Of a stretch of 64,000 nucleotides of DNA, positions 43,480 through 52,458 are shown piece by piece. The DNA lies in assembly GCF_900129035.1 (NCBI RefSeq), contig NZ_FQTW01000002.1, forward strand, positions 124,001 through 188,000, given 5' to 3'. Below the pieces are notes generated by a model, which saw nothing but the letters and a program-made list of their open reading frames with translations, searched no databases and was not told where the DNA came from. The translations under genes and the position numbers were made by a program. Numbering within the stretch: the first letter of the stretch is position 1; every line of letters starts with the position of its first letter. The stretch comes from Psychroflexus salarius (GTDB taxonomy: Bacteria; Bacteroidota; Bacteroidia; Flavobacteriales; Flavobacteriaceae).

Positions 43480-44685
43480 TTAGGAAACATTTTCTATAAT
43501 TGCTGCATAGCCTTGACCTACACCAACGCACATGGTCACTAAGGCATATTTCTTTTGCTGAAGTTGAAGCTCTAAAGCAGCTGAATAAGCTATCCTGGCT
43601 CCTGTCACACCTAGTGGATGTCCAATAGCAATAGCACCGCCATTGGGATTAATACGAGGATCATTATCATCTAGACCCCAAGAACGAATACAAGCTAAAG
43701 ATTGTGCAGCAAAGGCTTCGTTCAGTTCAATAACGTCCATATCGTCCATTGTTAAACCTGCTTTTTTCAAGGCTTTGTTGGAGGCTTCAACTGGACCAAT
43801 TCCCATAACCCGAGGTTCTACACCAACAACTGCAGAACTAATAATTTTTGCCATAGGTTTAAGTTGGTACCGTTCTACAGCATCTTCAGAAGCGATAATT
43901 GTAGCAGCTGCGCCGTCATTCAATCCTGAAGAGTTTCCAGCAGTAACGCTTCCATCTTTGCGGAAAGCTGGACGCAGTTTACCGAGAATTTCTAGTTTTG
44001 TTTGTGGTTTTATAAACTCATCTTGTGAAAAAATAAGGTCGTCTTGCTTACGTCTTGGTATGGCAACAGGTACAATTTCTTTGGCCAATCGGCCATTTTC
44101 TTGAGCATTAGAAGCTTTTAGTTGAGAATTGTAAGCAAATTGATCTTGATCTTCGCGTGAGATGTTATGAATATCCACCAAATTTTCAGCTGTGACGCCC
44201 ATGCCATCGGTGCCGTACATCTCGTGCATTTTAGGGTTAACAAAGCGCCATCCAAAACTGGTATCGTACATTTTTGCATCGTTACCATACGCTGAAGATG
44301 GTTTTGCAATAGCATAAGGACCACGTGTCATATGCTCTACACCTCCAGCAATAAATAAATCGCCATCGCCAGCTTTTATGGCTCTATTGGCATGTATAAT
44401 CGCTGAAAGTCCGCTACTACACAACCGATTAACAGTTTCACCAGGCACCGAATGCGGTAAGCCCGCTAATAAAGCACACATTCGAGCGACATTTCGATTA
44501 TCTTCGCCGGCTTGATTAGCACAGCCAAGAATAACATCATCGAAGGCATCACGTGGAATATTAGGATTTCGCTCTAAAATTTCTTTAATCGTCAAAGCGC
44601 CTAAATCGTCTGTGCGAACGGTTGAAAGTGTGCCTTTATAATTTCCGATAGGAGTTCTTACTCCGTCTATAATATATGCGTTCAT
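43480..44685 (-). CDS. paaJ: 3-oxoadipyl-CoA / 3-oxo-5,6-dehydrosuberyl-CoA thiolase PaaJ
   Basis: 401-residue thiolase with the acyl-accepting C89 in VNRLCSSGLSA, the His of AIAIGHPLG (H356) and the second Cys in TMCVGVGQGYA (C386). RTPIGNYKGTLSTVRTDDLG is typical of the 3-oxoadipyl-CoA branch. It cleaves both the C8 intermediate and 3-oxoadipyl-CoA, releasing acetyl-CoA and finally succinyl-CoA. It lies between paaI and paaZ, 11 bp from the paaZ start. Confidence 0.93.
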   Translation of the reverse strand: MNAYIIDGVRTPIGNYKGTLSTVRTDDLGALTIKEILERNPNIPRDAFDDVILGCANQAGEDNRNVARMCALLAGLPHSVPGETVNRLCSSGLSAIIHANRAIKAGDGDLFIAGGVEHMTRGPYAIAKPSSAYGNDAKMYDTSFGWRFVNPKMHEMYGTDGMGVTAENLVDIHNISREDQDQFAYNSQLKASNAQENGRLAKEIVPVAIPRRKQDDLIFSQDEFIKPQTKLEILGKLRPAFRKDGSVTAGNSSGLNDGAAATIIASEDAVERYQLKPMAKIISSAVVGVEPRVMGIGPVEASNKALKKAGLTMDDMDVIELNEAFAAQSLACIRSWGLDDNDPRINPNGGAIAIGHPLGVTGARIAYSAALELQLQQKKYALVTMCVGVGQGYAAIIENVS

Positions 44686-44698
44686 AAGTTATTTTAAT

Positions 44699-45124
44699 TT
44701 ACCATGATTTAGAGGTGCGGTAAACCACACCTTTAAATAATGCGACAAGTTCTTGTTCTTTTTTTATGTGGACGGTTTGAAATCCAAGTTTGTTTTTAGT
44801 AACTTCAACGCTAGTTTCTGCGGTAATGTAATCGCCTTCCTCTAAAGCTTCTATATGATTAATTGAGGTTTCTATTGACACAGCAAACTTTCCGTAAGTG
44901 TTGGCAGCAAAACCAAAAGCTGTATCTGCTAAGGCATAGGTAATTGCACCATGGGCTTTTTGCATGGAGTTAAGCAAATTTTTCCTGATGCGTAATCCTA
45001 GCTTACAATAACCAAGTTTAACTTCTATAATTTCAATTCCTAACCAAGTGCTGAAGGCATCTTGAGATAGCATTTTATGCGGGATATCTTCGGCTTTAAG
45101 TGTGCTACGTGATGAATCTTGCAT
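44699..45124 (-). CDS. paaI: PaaI hydroxyphenylacetyl-CoA thioesterase
   Basis: About 142 residues of the hot-dog fold: FSTWLGIEIIEVKLGYCKLG, NSMQKAHGAITYALADTAFGFA with the usual catalytic-loop His/Asp, and FAVSIETSINH. PaaI rescues CoA from dead-end ring-hydroxylated esters. The frame is open 48 codons further upstream, but that would overlap the paaH coding region; the ATG at 45124, 4 bp after the paaH stop, is used. It shares the paa operon strand and spacing. Confidence 0.9.
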   Translation of the reverse strand: MQDSSRSTLKAEDIPHKMLSQDAFSTWLGIEIIEVKLGYCKLGLRIRKNLLNSMQKAHGAITYALADTAFGFAANTYGKFAVSIETSINHIEALEEGDYITAETSVEVTKNKLGFQTVHIKKEQELVALFKGVVYRTSKSW

Positions 45125-45128
45125 CGAT

Positions 45129-46310
45129 TTATAGTTGAAATTGTTTCGATTGAGCTTGAAGTTGACGCAGCATTGGTGAACATCTATAACGGTCTTCTTT
45201 ATACATGTTGTAGAGCGCATCCATTTGTTCAACACACCAATTAATTCCTTTTTCATTGGCCCAAGCAAGTAAACCTTTAGGGTAATTGACCCCTTTTGTC
45301 ATGGCTAGGTCTATGTCCTTGGCTGTGGCTATATTTAAAAACAGAGCATCAGCTGCTTCATTGATCAACATCACTAATACACGATTAAATATGGCTTCAC
45401 CAAGCTTTTCGTCTTTTAAAGGTTCAACACTTGTGGCTCCTTCTGTATAATCGTAAAAACCTCTTCCTGATTTTTTACCTAGGTAACCCGCTTCGGCATG
45501 ACGTTTTTGAGTAAAAGATGGTTTATAACGCGGGTCAAAATAAAAAGCCTTAAAAACAGTTTCTGTGACAGTATAGTTAACATCATTCCCGATAAAATCC
45601 ATCAACTGAAACGGTCCCATTTTAAATTTCCCAAAATGCTTTAAAGCCCAATCGATTGTTGCGAAACCTTGGGTATTTTGCGGTAAACCACCATAAGACT
45701 CTTCGTAAATTCGTAATGATTCACCATAAAATGGACGTGCGACTCTATTGACAATAAAACCTGGTGTATCTTTGGCTTTTACAGGTACTTTTTTCCAATC
45801 TAGCATTAATTGGTACACTAGCTCAAATACTTCAGGGTTGGTTTGAACTGCAGGAATTACTTCAACTAATGGCATTAACGGTGCTGGATTAAAAAAATGT
45901 AAACCTAAACAGCGCTCAGGTTTTTTGAGGCAAGATGCTATTGAAGCTATAGATAATGACGATGTATTTGAAGCTAAAATACATTTCTCACTGACCAAGT
46001 TTTCTAATTGTGTAAATACCTCTTTCTTTACATTTATGTTTTCAATTATAGCCTCTACAACTAGATCTGCTGAAGCCATATCATCAATTGAAGTTGTGTA
46101 TGTAATCAGCGATGTTATACTAGATTTTTTTTCTTCAGAAATTCTTTTTTTTTCGACTAAACGCGTTAATATTTTTTCTAGTTTTTCTTTGCTTTTTGAT
46201 AGTGCTTCAGTTTGTTTATCAAAAATATAAACGGTTGAATTTGCAGTAGCTGCGATTTGAGCAATTCCGCTGCCCATGGTTCCTGCTCCAATTATTCCAA
46301 TTGTCCTCAT
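45129..46310 (-). CDS. paaH: 3-hydroxyacyl-CoA dehydrogenase PaaH
   Basis: 393 residues: Rossmann NAD domain with IGIIGAGTMGSGIAQIAA, the catalytic LGLHFFNPAPLMPLVEV segment (His in HFFNP), the GFIVNRVARPFYGES block, then a 3HCDH C-terminal domain and part of a second. Length is between single-domain enzymes (about 280) and E. coli PaaH (475). It oxidises 3-hydroxyadipyl-CoA to 3-oxoadipyl-CoA using NAD+. It is 2 bp after the paaG stop and 4 bp before paaI. Confidence 0.92.
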   Translation of the reverse strand: MRTIGIIGAGTMGSGIAQIAATANSTVYIFDKQTEALSKSKEKLEKILTRLVEKKRISEEKKSSITSLITYTTSIDDMASADLVVEAIIENINVKKEVFTQLENLVSEKCILASNTSSLSIASIASCLKKPERCLGLHFFNPAPLMPLVEVIPAVQTNPEVFELVYQLMLDWKKVPVKAKDTPGFIVNRVARPFYGESLRIYEESYGGLPQNTQGFATIDWALKHFGKFKMGPFQLMDFIGNDVNYTVTETVFKAFYFDPRYKPSFTQKRHAEAGYLGKKSGRGFYDYTEGATSVEPLKDEKLGEAIFNRVLVMLINEAADALFLNIATAKDIDLAMTKGVNYPKGLLAWANEKGINWCVEQMDALYNMYKEDRYRCSPMLRQLQAQSKQFQL

Positions 46311-46312
46311 AA

Positions 46313-47095
46313 CTATTTACCTTTAAATTTAGGAGTTCTTTTTTCCATAAATGCCGTTACACCTTCATTATAATCTTGAGTTTGAGCAGAAGCAATTTGA
46401 TATTCTGACTCGACTGCTAATTGTTCTTCTAAGCTATTACTAAAACTTTTATTTAATGCCTTTTTAGTCAGTGCTAGGGCTTTAGTAGGCATACTTGCTA
46501 ATTTTTGGGCTAATTGATCAACTTCATTTTCGAAACTATCAGCCGAAAAGTAGGTGTATATCATACCCATGCGTTCAGCTTCAATAGCACTAACCTTATC
46601 ACCTAGTAACGCTAATGCTGATGCACGTTGAAATCCAACCAGTCGTGGTAAAAAATAAGTGCCACCGCTATCTGGAATCAAGCCGATTTTTGAAAAAGCT
46701 TGAATGAAACTTGCCGTTTCTGAAGCAACTACAACATCACATGCTAAAGCTATATTAGCACCTGCGCCGGCTGCGACACCGTTAACTGCAGCAATTACAG
46801 GGATTTCTATATTTCTGATTCGTGTTATTATTGGGTTATAATGATCTTCTAAAATAGATTTAAAACCAGGATTTAATTCTGGATGAGTTACTTCTGCCAG
46901 ATCTTGTCCTGCACAAAAAGCTTTACCTTCTCCGGTCAAGACTATAGCTCGTGTGTGTTCATTTCTGATACAATCATCAAGTTGCTTTTGAAGCTCAAAT
47001 GCCATTTCTTTGTTAAAACTATTAAACTTTTCAGGGCGATTAAGCTTTAGGTAGGTTATACCTTCTTTTTTTATATTGATTACAGTGTCTGACAT
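46313..47095 (-). CDS. paaG: PaaG 1,2-epoxyphenylacetyl-CoA isomerase
   Basis: 260-residue crotonase protein with KAFCAGQDLAEV, AAVNGVAAGAGANIALACD for the oxyanion hole, and GLIPDSGGTYFLPRLVG. The DLAEV/GLIPDSGGTY pattern and ring-isomerase-type C-terminal tail (GVTAFMEKRTPKF) fit PaaG, which rearranges the ring epoxide to the oxepin. A 72-bp gap separates it from paaD, long enough for an internal promoter, though I see no strong one. Confidence 0.92.
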   Translation of the reverse strand: MSDTVINIKKEGITYLKLNRPEKFNSFNKEMAFELQKQLDDCIRNEHTRAIVLTGEGKAFCAGQDLAEVTHPELNPGFKSILEDHYNPIITRIRNIEIPVIAAVNGVAAGAGANIALACDVVVASETASFIQAFSKIGLIPDSGGTYFLPRLVGFQRASALALLGDKVSAIEAERMGMIYTYFSADSFENEVDQLAQKLASMPTKALALTKKALNKSFSNSLEEQLAVESEYQIASAQTQDYNEGVTAFMEKRTPKFKGK

Positions 47096-47167
47096 TTTAA
47101 AAATGATTGAGATTTAAGGTTGAAATATACAAAAAATGACATCCAATTGATGCCATGATAATGATTG

Positions 47168-47668
47168 TTATGTTAAACACTTAAAATAGTCAAATGGTTC
47201 TTGACAATCGTCGCATTTAAACATAGCTTTGCAAGCTGTAGATGCAAACTGACTAATTAAAGTGGTGTTTTTAGATCCACATTGCGGACATTTAACCACT
47301 TTTTTTTGACCTAAAAGAGCCGCTTTATCTGCTGATGCATCCATAGGTGGAGCAATGCCATATTCTTTTAAAGCCTGTTTAGCTTCATCTGTCATCCAGT
47401 CGGTTGTCCAAGCAGGTGATAATATTAATTTCACCTGAGGCTGATAGCCTTGATCAGATAAAGCTTTTTTTACATCATCGCCTATAACATCCATAGCTGG
47501 ACAACCACTGTAAGTTGGTGTAATTTCAACTTTAACATGATTATTATCTTCAAGTTTTGCAGACCTAACAACTCCCATATCTACAATAGATAATACTGGA
47601 ATTTCAGGATCTGAAACACCTTTCAAAATCGGTAATAATTCTTGATCTATTTGTTTAAGATTAGACAT
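47168..47668 (-). CDS. paaD: PaaD, phenylacetyl-CoA epoxidase assembly subunit
   Basis: 166 residues: an N-terminal MIP18/DUF59-type domain (PILKGVSDPEIPVLSIVDMG, PTYSGCPAMDVIGDDV) and a C-terminal zinc-ribbon with four Cys (KCPQCGSKNTTL and FKCDDCQEPF). PaaD is the Fe-S or iron-centre assembly partner of the PaaABCE complex. It is 4 bp after the paaC stop. Confidence 0.93.
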   Translation of the reverse strand: MSNLKQIDQELLPILKGVSDPEIPVLSIVDMGVVRSAKLEDNNHVKVEITPTYSGCPAMDVIGDDVKKALSDQGYQPQVKLILSPAWTTDWMTDEAKQALKEYGIAPPMDASADKAALLGQKKVVKCPQCGSKNTTLISQFASTACKAMFKCDDCQEPFDYFKCLT

Positions 47669-47672
47669 TCTA

Positions 47673-48428
47673 TTACCATTTCATATTAGGGTAAGTTCGC
47701 TGCATGTATTGAAGGTCAGATAAGATAAAACCCATGTGTTCTGTATGAATGCCTTTTTTACCTCCTTTTTGAAAGAAATCTAAATCAGGAATCTTTAAGG
47801 TAGCTTCGTTTAATACTTCAGCGACTTGATTAAAATAATCGTTTTTTAAACCACTAACATCTATACCGTGATTAGAATTGATTGCAGCCACATCATCATT
47901 AGTTGTCATGAATAATTCATTGGTATAAGGCCATAAATTGCTCACTGCTAATTGTATTTTTTCGTGACTTACCTCTGTGCCGTCACCCAAGCGTTTAACC
48001 CAATCTCTAGAAAACTGTCTATGATAAGCAACTTCTTTAATGCTCTTTTTAGCAATGGCTTGTAAATTTACGTTTTGCGATTCTTGTAGTTGTTCTAAGA
48101 ATCTAAAATGAAATTCATCAAAAAAGTATTGTCTAGTGATTACATGTGCAAAATCTGTATTTGGCTGTTCAACAAGTAAAACATTTAGATATTCTCTTTC
48201 TTTTCTTAGAAAGGCTACATCGTCTTCGGTAATATCTTCTTTAGACAATTCGGCGATATATTGATAATAACTACGCGTTTGCCCTAATAAATCGAGTGCG
48301 ATATTAGTCATTGCTATATCGGTTTCTAGGGTTGGTCCGTGACCGCACAATTCAGAAATTCGTTGTCCTAAAATCAGTGCATTATCGGCGATGCCGTAGA
48401 TATATTTGATTAAGTTTTGGTTTGTCAT
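47673..48428 (-). CDS. paaC: PaaC, phenylacetyl-CoA epoxidase structural subunit
   Basis: 251 residues, all-helical ferritin-like subunit: DNALILGQRISELCGHGPTLE, DIAMTNIALDLLGQTRSYYQ, FLEQLQESQNVNLQAIAKKS, and KGIHTEHMGFILSDLQYMQR at the C-terminus. PaaC lacks a full iron site and supports PaaA in the heterodimer. Gene order E-A-B-C-D is the reverse of E. coli paaABCDE for E only, as expected for this phylum. Confidence 0.94.
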   Translation of the reverse strand: MTNQNLIKYIYGIADNALILGQRISELCGHGPTLETDIAMTNIALDLLGQTRSYYQYIAELSKEDITEDDVAFLRKEREYLNVLLVEQPNTDFAHVITRQYFFDEFHFRFLEQLQESQNVNLQAIAKKSIKEVAYHRQFSRDWVKRLGDGTEVSHEKIQLAVSNLWPYTNELFMTTNDDVAAINSNHGIDVSGLKNDYFNQVAEVLNEATLKIPDLDFFQKGGKKGIHTEHMGFILSDLQYMQRTYPNMKW

Positions 48429-48449
48429 TGCTTTGTATTTAACATTCAG

Positions 48450-48734
48450 CTACATGTGTTCAACATCATCAGGTAAATCATAGAATGTAGGATGCCTATA
48501 AGCTTTGTCAGCTGCAGGCTCAAACATTTCGCCATTGTGTTCTGGATTAGAAGCCTTGATATTTTTAGACTCGACCACCCAAATACTCACGCCTTCACTT
48601 CTTCTTGTATACACATCACGTGCATTTTTTAGAGCCATGTCTGCATCTGCTGCATGTAAACTTCCAAAATGTCGGTGCTCTAAACCGTTTTTACTTCTTA
48701 CAAAGACTTCCCAAAGTGGCCAATTTTTTTTCAT
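48450..48734 (-). CDS. paaB: PaaB, phenylacetyl-CoA epoxidase bridging subunit
   Basis: 94 residues. PLWEVFVRSKNGLEHRHFGS and LHAADADMALKNARDVYTRR are the family hallmarks; the C-terminal part ends with a SIWVVESKNI strand. PaaB bridges two PaaAC heterodimers and has no active site. It lies between paaA (30 bp) and paaC (21 bp). Confidence 0.95.
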   Translation of the reverse strand: MKKNWPLWEVFVRSKNGLEHRHFGSLHAADADMALKNARDVYTRRSEGVSIWVVESKNIKASNPEHNGEMFEPAADKAYRHPTFYDLPDDVEHM

Positions 48735-48764
48735 TTGAATTAGTTTTTAATTCTTAAACAAGTA

Positions 48765-49721
48765 TTATATAGCTTGTTGTATTTCTTTTTCAGAATTTTT
48801 TTCAGCGTAAGCAACTGCTGCATCTCTTACCCATTCACCATTATCCCATGCATTTTTTCTTGCTGAAATTCGTTCTTTATTACACATACCATGGCCTTTA
48901 ACAACTTGCCAAAATTCATCCCAATTAATTTCCCCAAATTCATAATGACCTGTATCATTATTAAATTTCAAATCTTCATCAGGAATTGTTAAGCCCAAAA
49001 TGTCTGCTTGAGGTACGGTTTGATCTATAAATTGTTGGCGTAATTCATCATTAGTTTTACGCTTTAATTTCCACTTCATAGATTGCTCGGTATGTGTAGA
49101 CTCTTCGTCTGTCGGGCCAAACATCATTAAAGAAGGCCACCACCAACGGTTTAGTGCATCTTGAGCCATTTCTTTTTGTTCTTCAGTTCCGTTACAAAGC
49201 GTTAGCATAATTTCGTATCCTTGACGCTGGTGAAAACTTTCTTCCTTGCATACACGCACCATTGCACGTGCGTAAGGACCAAATGAGGTGTTACATAATG
49301 GCACTTGGTTAATAATTGCAGCGCCATCAACCAACCAGCCTATTGCACCAATATCTGCCCAGGTTAAAGTTGGATAGTTAAATATACTTGAATATTTTGC
49401 CTTACCTGTGTGTAATTGCTCGTATAATTCTTCTCTAGAAATACCCAAAGTTTCACAAGCTGAATAAAGATAAAGACCATGTCCAGCTTCATCTTGAACC
49501 TTAGCTAATAGAGCTACTTTTCTTCTTAATGAAGGTGCTCTAGTAATCCAATTACCTTCTGGTAGCATACCAACAATTTCAGAATGTGCATGTTGAGAAA
49601 TTTGACGGATATGCGTTTTACGATACTTCTCAGGCATCCAATCTTTTGGCTCTATTCGTTCATCTCTCGCAATTTTTTCTTCAAAAATTTTCTCTAAATC
49701 TTTAATTTCATTTTGACTCAT
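48765..49721 (-). CDS. paaA: PaaA, phenylacetyl-CoA epoxidase catalytic subunit
   Basis: 318-residue di-iron ferritin-like monooxygenase. Iron ligands are in [20 protein letters not shown] (E-x-x-H) and in [15 protein letters not shown] (E-x-x-H). [16 protein letters not shown] and the tail near [20 protein letters not shown] are typical. With reducing equivalents from PaaE it forms the 1,2-epoxide of phenylacetyl-CoA using O2, the committed step that needs oxygen. It is 21 bp after paaE. Confidence 0.96.
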   Translation of the reverse strand: MSQNEIKDLEKIFEEKIARDERIEPKDWMPEKYRKTHIRQISQHAHSEIVGMLPEGNWITRAPSLRRKVALLAKVQDEAGHGLYLYSACETLGISREELYEQLHTGKAKYSSIFNYPTLTWADIGAIGWLVDGAAIINQVPLCNTSFGPYARAMVRVCKEESFHQRQGYEIMLTLCNGTEEQKEMAQDALNRWWWPSLMMFGPTDEESTHTEQSMKWKLKRKTNDELRQQFIDQTVPQADILGLTIPDEDLKFNNDTGHYEFGEINWDEFWQVVKGHGMCNKERISARKNAWDNGEWVRDAAVAYAEKNSEKEIQQAI

Positions 49722-49742
49722 AGCTTCAGATTTTATTGATTT

Positions 49743-50816
49743 TTAAACATCAAAATCGACAACAACGTCTTTTGATGTTGGGATGGCTTGACAACTCAGA
49801 ACAAAATTTTGTTCAACTTCATCTTTTTCAAGCGCATAATTAATTTTCATTTCTACTTCACCCTTAACCACTTTACACTTGCAAGTACTACAAACTCCAC
49901 CTTTACAAGCAAATGGCAAATCCGCTCCAGCTGTTAAAGCAGCATCGAGTATATTATCATCGGTTTTAGACATTTCAAAGTGAAATTCTTTTCCGCCATC
50001 TAAAACCGTTATTTGAGTTCCATCTTTTCGTTTAGCCATAGCCGCTTCAGCACGTTTTTTGTCTGCTTCAGAAACACCTGTCACAAAAAGCTCGTAATGA
50101 ATGTGGTCTTTAGATAAACCTTTTTTAACGAGCTCATCTCTAATCATGAATATCATTTGCTCTGGACCACAAATAAAGCAATCACTCACAGCATCTACGT
50201 CTAAAACAGTTTCAGTTAACTGTTGAATTTTCTCAGGTGTAAAGCGACCATTAAACAACTCAATATCACGTTGTTCTCGCGTTAAAAAATAAAATATTTC
50301 TAACCGACCGAAATATTTATTTCTAAGTTGTTCAATTTCTTCTTTAAATATAATTGATTTAGCGTTCTTATTCAAATAAAATAACTGACATTTTGCATTT
50401 GGCTCTTCTGCCAAATGCGTTTTTATCATCGATAAAACAGGCGTAATACCAGAACCAGCAGCAAAAAAGACATAAGTGTTATCAGACTCAGGCTTTACCT
50501 CAACACCAAAATCTCCACTTGGTGGCATGACTTCTAGAGTGTCACCTGCTTTAAGTTCTTGATTAACAAATGTTGAAAATTTACCTTCAAAAATTTGCTT
50601 TACAGCAACTTTCCATTGCCCTTCAACAGGACTTGAACACAGCGAATAAGAACGCCTTACATTTTCACCATTAATAATTTTTTTTAGTGTTAAATGCTGC
50701 CCTTGATGAAATTGAAACTCTTGCGCAAGGTCTTGAGGAACGTCGAAAGTGACTACCGAGCAATCATCGGTTTCTTTGTAAACCTCACTAACGTTTAACG
50801 GAAAAAATTTTGCCAT
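49743..50816 (-). CDS. paaE: PaaE, phenylacetyl-CoA epoxidase reductase
   Basis: 357 residues: an FAD-binding domain (RRSYSLCSSPVEG), an NAD(P)H-binding domain (FFAAGSGITPVLSMIKT) and a C-terminal plant-type [2Fe-2S] domain with four Cys in CKGGVCSTCKCKV plus LSCQ. It passes electrons from NADPH to PaaA. It is the first gene of the operon, 11 bp or so after the predicted transcription start, directly downstream of the operator palindrome. Confidence 0.95.
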   Translation of the reverse strand: MAKFFPLNVSEVYKETDDCSVVTFDVPQDLAQEFQFHQGQHLTLKKIINGENVRRSYSLCSSPVEGQWKVAVKQIFEGKFSTFVNQELKAGDTLEVMPPSGDFGVEVKPESDNTYVFFAAGSGITPVLSMIKTHLAEEPNAKCQLFYLNKNAKSIIFKEEIEQLRNKYFGRLEIFYFLTREQRDIELFNGRFTPEKIQQLTETVLDVDAVSDCFICGPEQMIFMIRDELVKKGLSKDHIHYELFVTGVSEADKKRAEAAMAKRKDGTQITVLDGGKEFHFEMSKTDDNILDAALTAGADLPFACKGGVCSTCKCKVVKGEVEMKINYALEKDEVEQNFVLSCQAIPTSKDVVVDFDV

Positions 50817-50833
50817 TTATAAATCGATTTACA

Positions 50834-50864
50834 CAAAACTAACAATTGTTAGTTTATACATCAA
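50834..50864 (-). promoter_or_regulatory. Promoter of the paa operon
   Basis: On the minus strand TTG (50864-50862), a 20-base spacer and TAGTTTTG (50841-50834) give a full TTG/TAnnTTTG promoter. Transcription would start near 50827, leaving about an 11-base leader before paaE. The operator palindrome covers the 3' part of the spacer and the first half of the -7 box. Confidence 0.72.
50836..50855. promoter_or_regulatory. Operator palindrome for the TetR-family regulator
   Basis: A perfect 20-bp palindrome with half-site AAACTAACAA, centred at 50845/50846. It overlaps the -7 box of the paaE promoter and lies 68 bp downstream of the tetR stop, so binding would block initiation. TetR-family PaaR repressors typically use palindromes of this size and leave on phenylacetyl-CoA. 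Confidence 0.78.
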
Positions 50865-50922
50865 TAAAAATCATGTTAATTTTTAATTTTCTAGAAAGTT
50901 TTAAGACACTTGAAATTATAAG

Positions 50923-51501
50923 TTAGGATTTATTCTGCCTTATTATACCGTAAAGCAAAATAGTTTCTAGGTCAGCTTTTAAGTCTTCAACAGTGAGATG
51001 TTTGCGCTTAGCCACCCATAAATTGAGTGTTCTAAGTGTTGATAAAATTGAAAATAATATAACTTCAGGGTCGCGTTTGGTAATTGATTGCTCTTGAATA
51101 CCATTTTTTATGATTTCTCTTAGCTCTTGTTCATATGTAAAACGCTTAGCTTTAAATTTATCTAAAGCTTCACCATTTAAATGAATCCATTCTGTATTTA
51201 AAACAGCTACGCTTTCAGGCTGTTGCAAACTTAAATCGATATGTTGCTGAATGATTTCAGATAATTTTTGTCTTGTTGAAAAACTAGGATTTTGATTGAC
51301 ATCGTGAATATGATTTACAAACGTATTGGCCAGATTTAAGACAATTGCTTCTAAAATAGCTTGTTTAGATGGTAAATGATTATACAAACTTGCCGCTTTA
51401 ATATCAACCGCCTTGGCAATATCACGCATACTAACAGCCGAATAACCTTTTAGGCTAAATAAAAGTCCTGCCTGTTTAATAATTTCATCTCGTCTTGTCA
51501 T
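50923..51501 (-). CDS. TetR-family transcriptional regulator, likely PaaR-type repressor
   Basis: 192 residues with an N-terminal TetR helix-turn-helix (residues 1-47): GLLFSLKGYSAVSMRDIAKA and DIKAASLYNHLPSKQAILEAI. The C-terminal all-helical domain should bind the inducer. Its position directly upstream of the paa operon, and the palindrome that follows, make it the probable phenylacetyl-CoA sensor; this is inference from context. It is 3 bp downstream of the GSCFA gene, so is likely transcribed with it and alaS. Confidence 0.88.
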   Translation of the reverse strand: MTRRDEIIKQAGLLFSLKGYSAVSMRDIAKAVDIKAASLYNHLPSKQAILEAIVLNLANTFVNHIHDVNQNPSFSTRQKLSEIIQQHIDLSLQQPESVAVLNTEWIHLNGEALDKFKAKRFTYEQELREIIKNGIQEQSITKRDPEVILFSILSTLRTLNLWVAKRKHLTVEDLKADLETILLYGIIRQNKS

Positions 51502-51504
51502 TAA

Positions 51505-52458
51505 TTAACTATTAATAAAATTCATGTGAGGAAACTTTTGTTTTAATTGACTTATTTTCACTTCTAAATTAGCCATAAATTTTTGATGAGCTTCACTTTG
51601 AGGATTGAAAGCCTTATGATGAAGTCCTTTTTGTATAGCTTCAACTTGGTTCATAACCTCTAAAGTTGATTGGTCTATGTAAACCGACTTAAATTTTTCC
51701 CAAATAAATTTAACTGCAGACAAACTAGGATGTGCTAAATCAGGCTTGTAAAATCGATAATCCCGCAACTCATCTACCAACAATTCATAAGACGGAAAGT
51801 ACATCAAATCATGTTCAGACTCATCTATAAATTCATGTACAGCAGCAATTAGATGCGCTTTACTTCTAGAGTTTTCAACCAAACCATCCTTGAGATGCTT
51901 AACTGGCGAAACCGTAAATACCAGCTTAGACTCGGGATTTAACTTATTAACCAATCGAACAATTTTAGTAAGATCTTGTTTTAATTCTGCCACCGAACTT
52001 AAGTGTTTGGCAAACTCTTTAGATGGTATTTTATGGCAGTTGGCTACAAATGCTGAATTTATTTGTCGAGAATAATACCAAGCCGTTCCTAAACTAATAA
52101 ATATCAAAGTAGAATGCTGAAGTGCTTGGCGTAGAACTTCAGTTGAAGTTTCTAGTTGATGTATAACCTCATCTTGGGTTGAAGCTGATAGTGAAGAATG
52201 TGCCAAAAAAGAATGATGTAAACCATCATGTTCAATCAACTCAAAATCTTGACGATATCCTGCCGCTAATTCAATTGTTTTTAAAATAGCTTTAGGATGA
52301 AACAAAACCCCAAACGGATTAGCTTTAGCTTGAAATTGATAGTAGCTTAATTGGTCATGAATATGGGTAGCAAAGCATGACCCTAACAACAAGATTTGAC
52401 TTGAATAATCAAGCTTATAATTTGATGTTGGGAGATTAACTTCACTAAAAAATTTCAT
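51505..52458 (-). CDS. GSCFA domain protein
   Basis: 317 residues that begin with the family signature: LLLGSCFATHIHDQL, followed by NPFGVLFHPKAIL, SLGTAWYYSRQINSAFVANC and FTVSPVKHLKDG. GSCFA proteins (PF08885) have an SGNH/GDSL-like layout: the Gly-Ser-Cys block would be the nucleophile region. No substrate is established. Its ATG follows the alaS stop codon directly, without a gap, so translation is probably coupled. Confidence 0.9.
   Translation of the reverse strand: MKFFSEVNLPTSNYKLDYSSQILLLGSCFATHIHDQLSYYQFQAKANPFGVLFHPKAILKTIELAAGYRQDFELIEHDGLHHSFLAHSSLSASTQDEVIHQLETSTEVLRQALQHSTLIFISLGTAWYYSRQINSAFVANCHKIPSKEFAKHLSSVAELKQDLTKIVRLVNKLNPESKLVFTVSPVKHLKDGLVENSRSKAHLIAAVHEFIDESEHDLMYFPSYELLVDELRDYRFYKPDLAHPSLSAVKFIWEKFKSVYIDQSTLEVMNQVEAIQKGLHHKAFNPQSEAHQKFMANLEVKISQLKQKFPHMNFINS

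Noticed and set aside
43469-43531. Upstream extension of paaZ by 21 residues
   Set aside because: It overlaps the paaJ coding sequence and is Arg/Cys rich, unlike PaaZ; the ATG at 43468 gives the normal N-terminus.
42284-44104. Open frames on the strand opposite paaZ and paaJ
   Set aside because: They are antisense shadows of well-supported genes, with no family features.
45125-45268. Upstream extension of paaI by 48 residues
   Set aside because: It lies inside the paaH coding region and does not resemble a thioesterase N-terminus.
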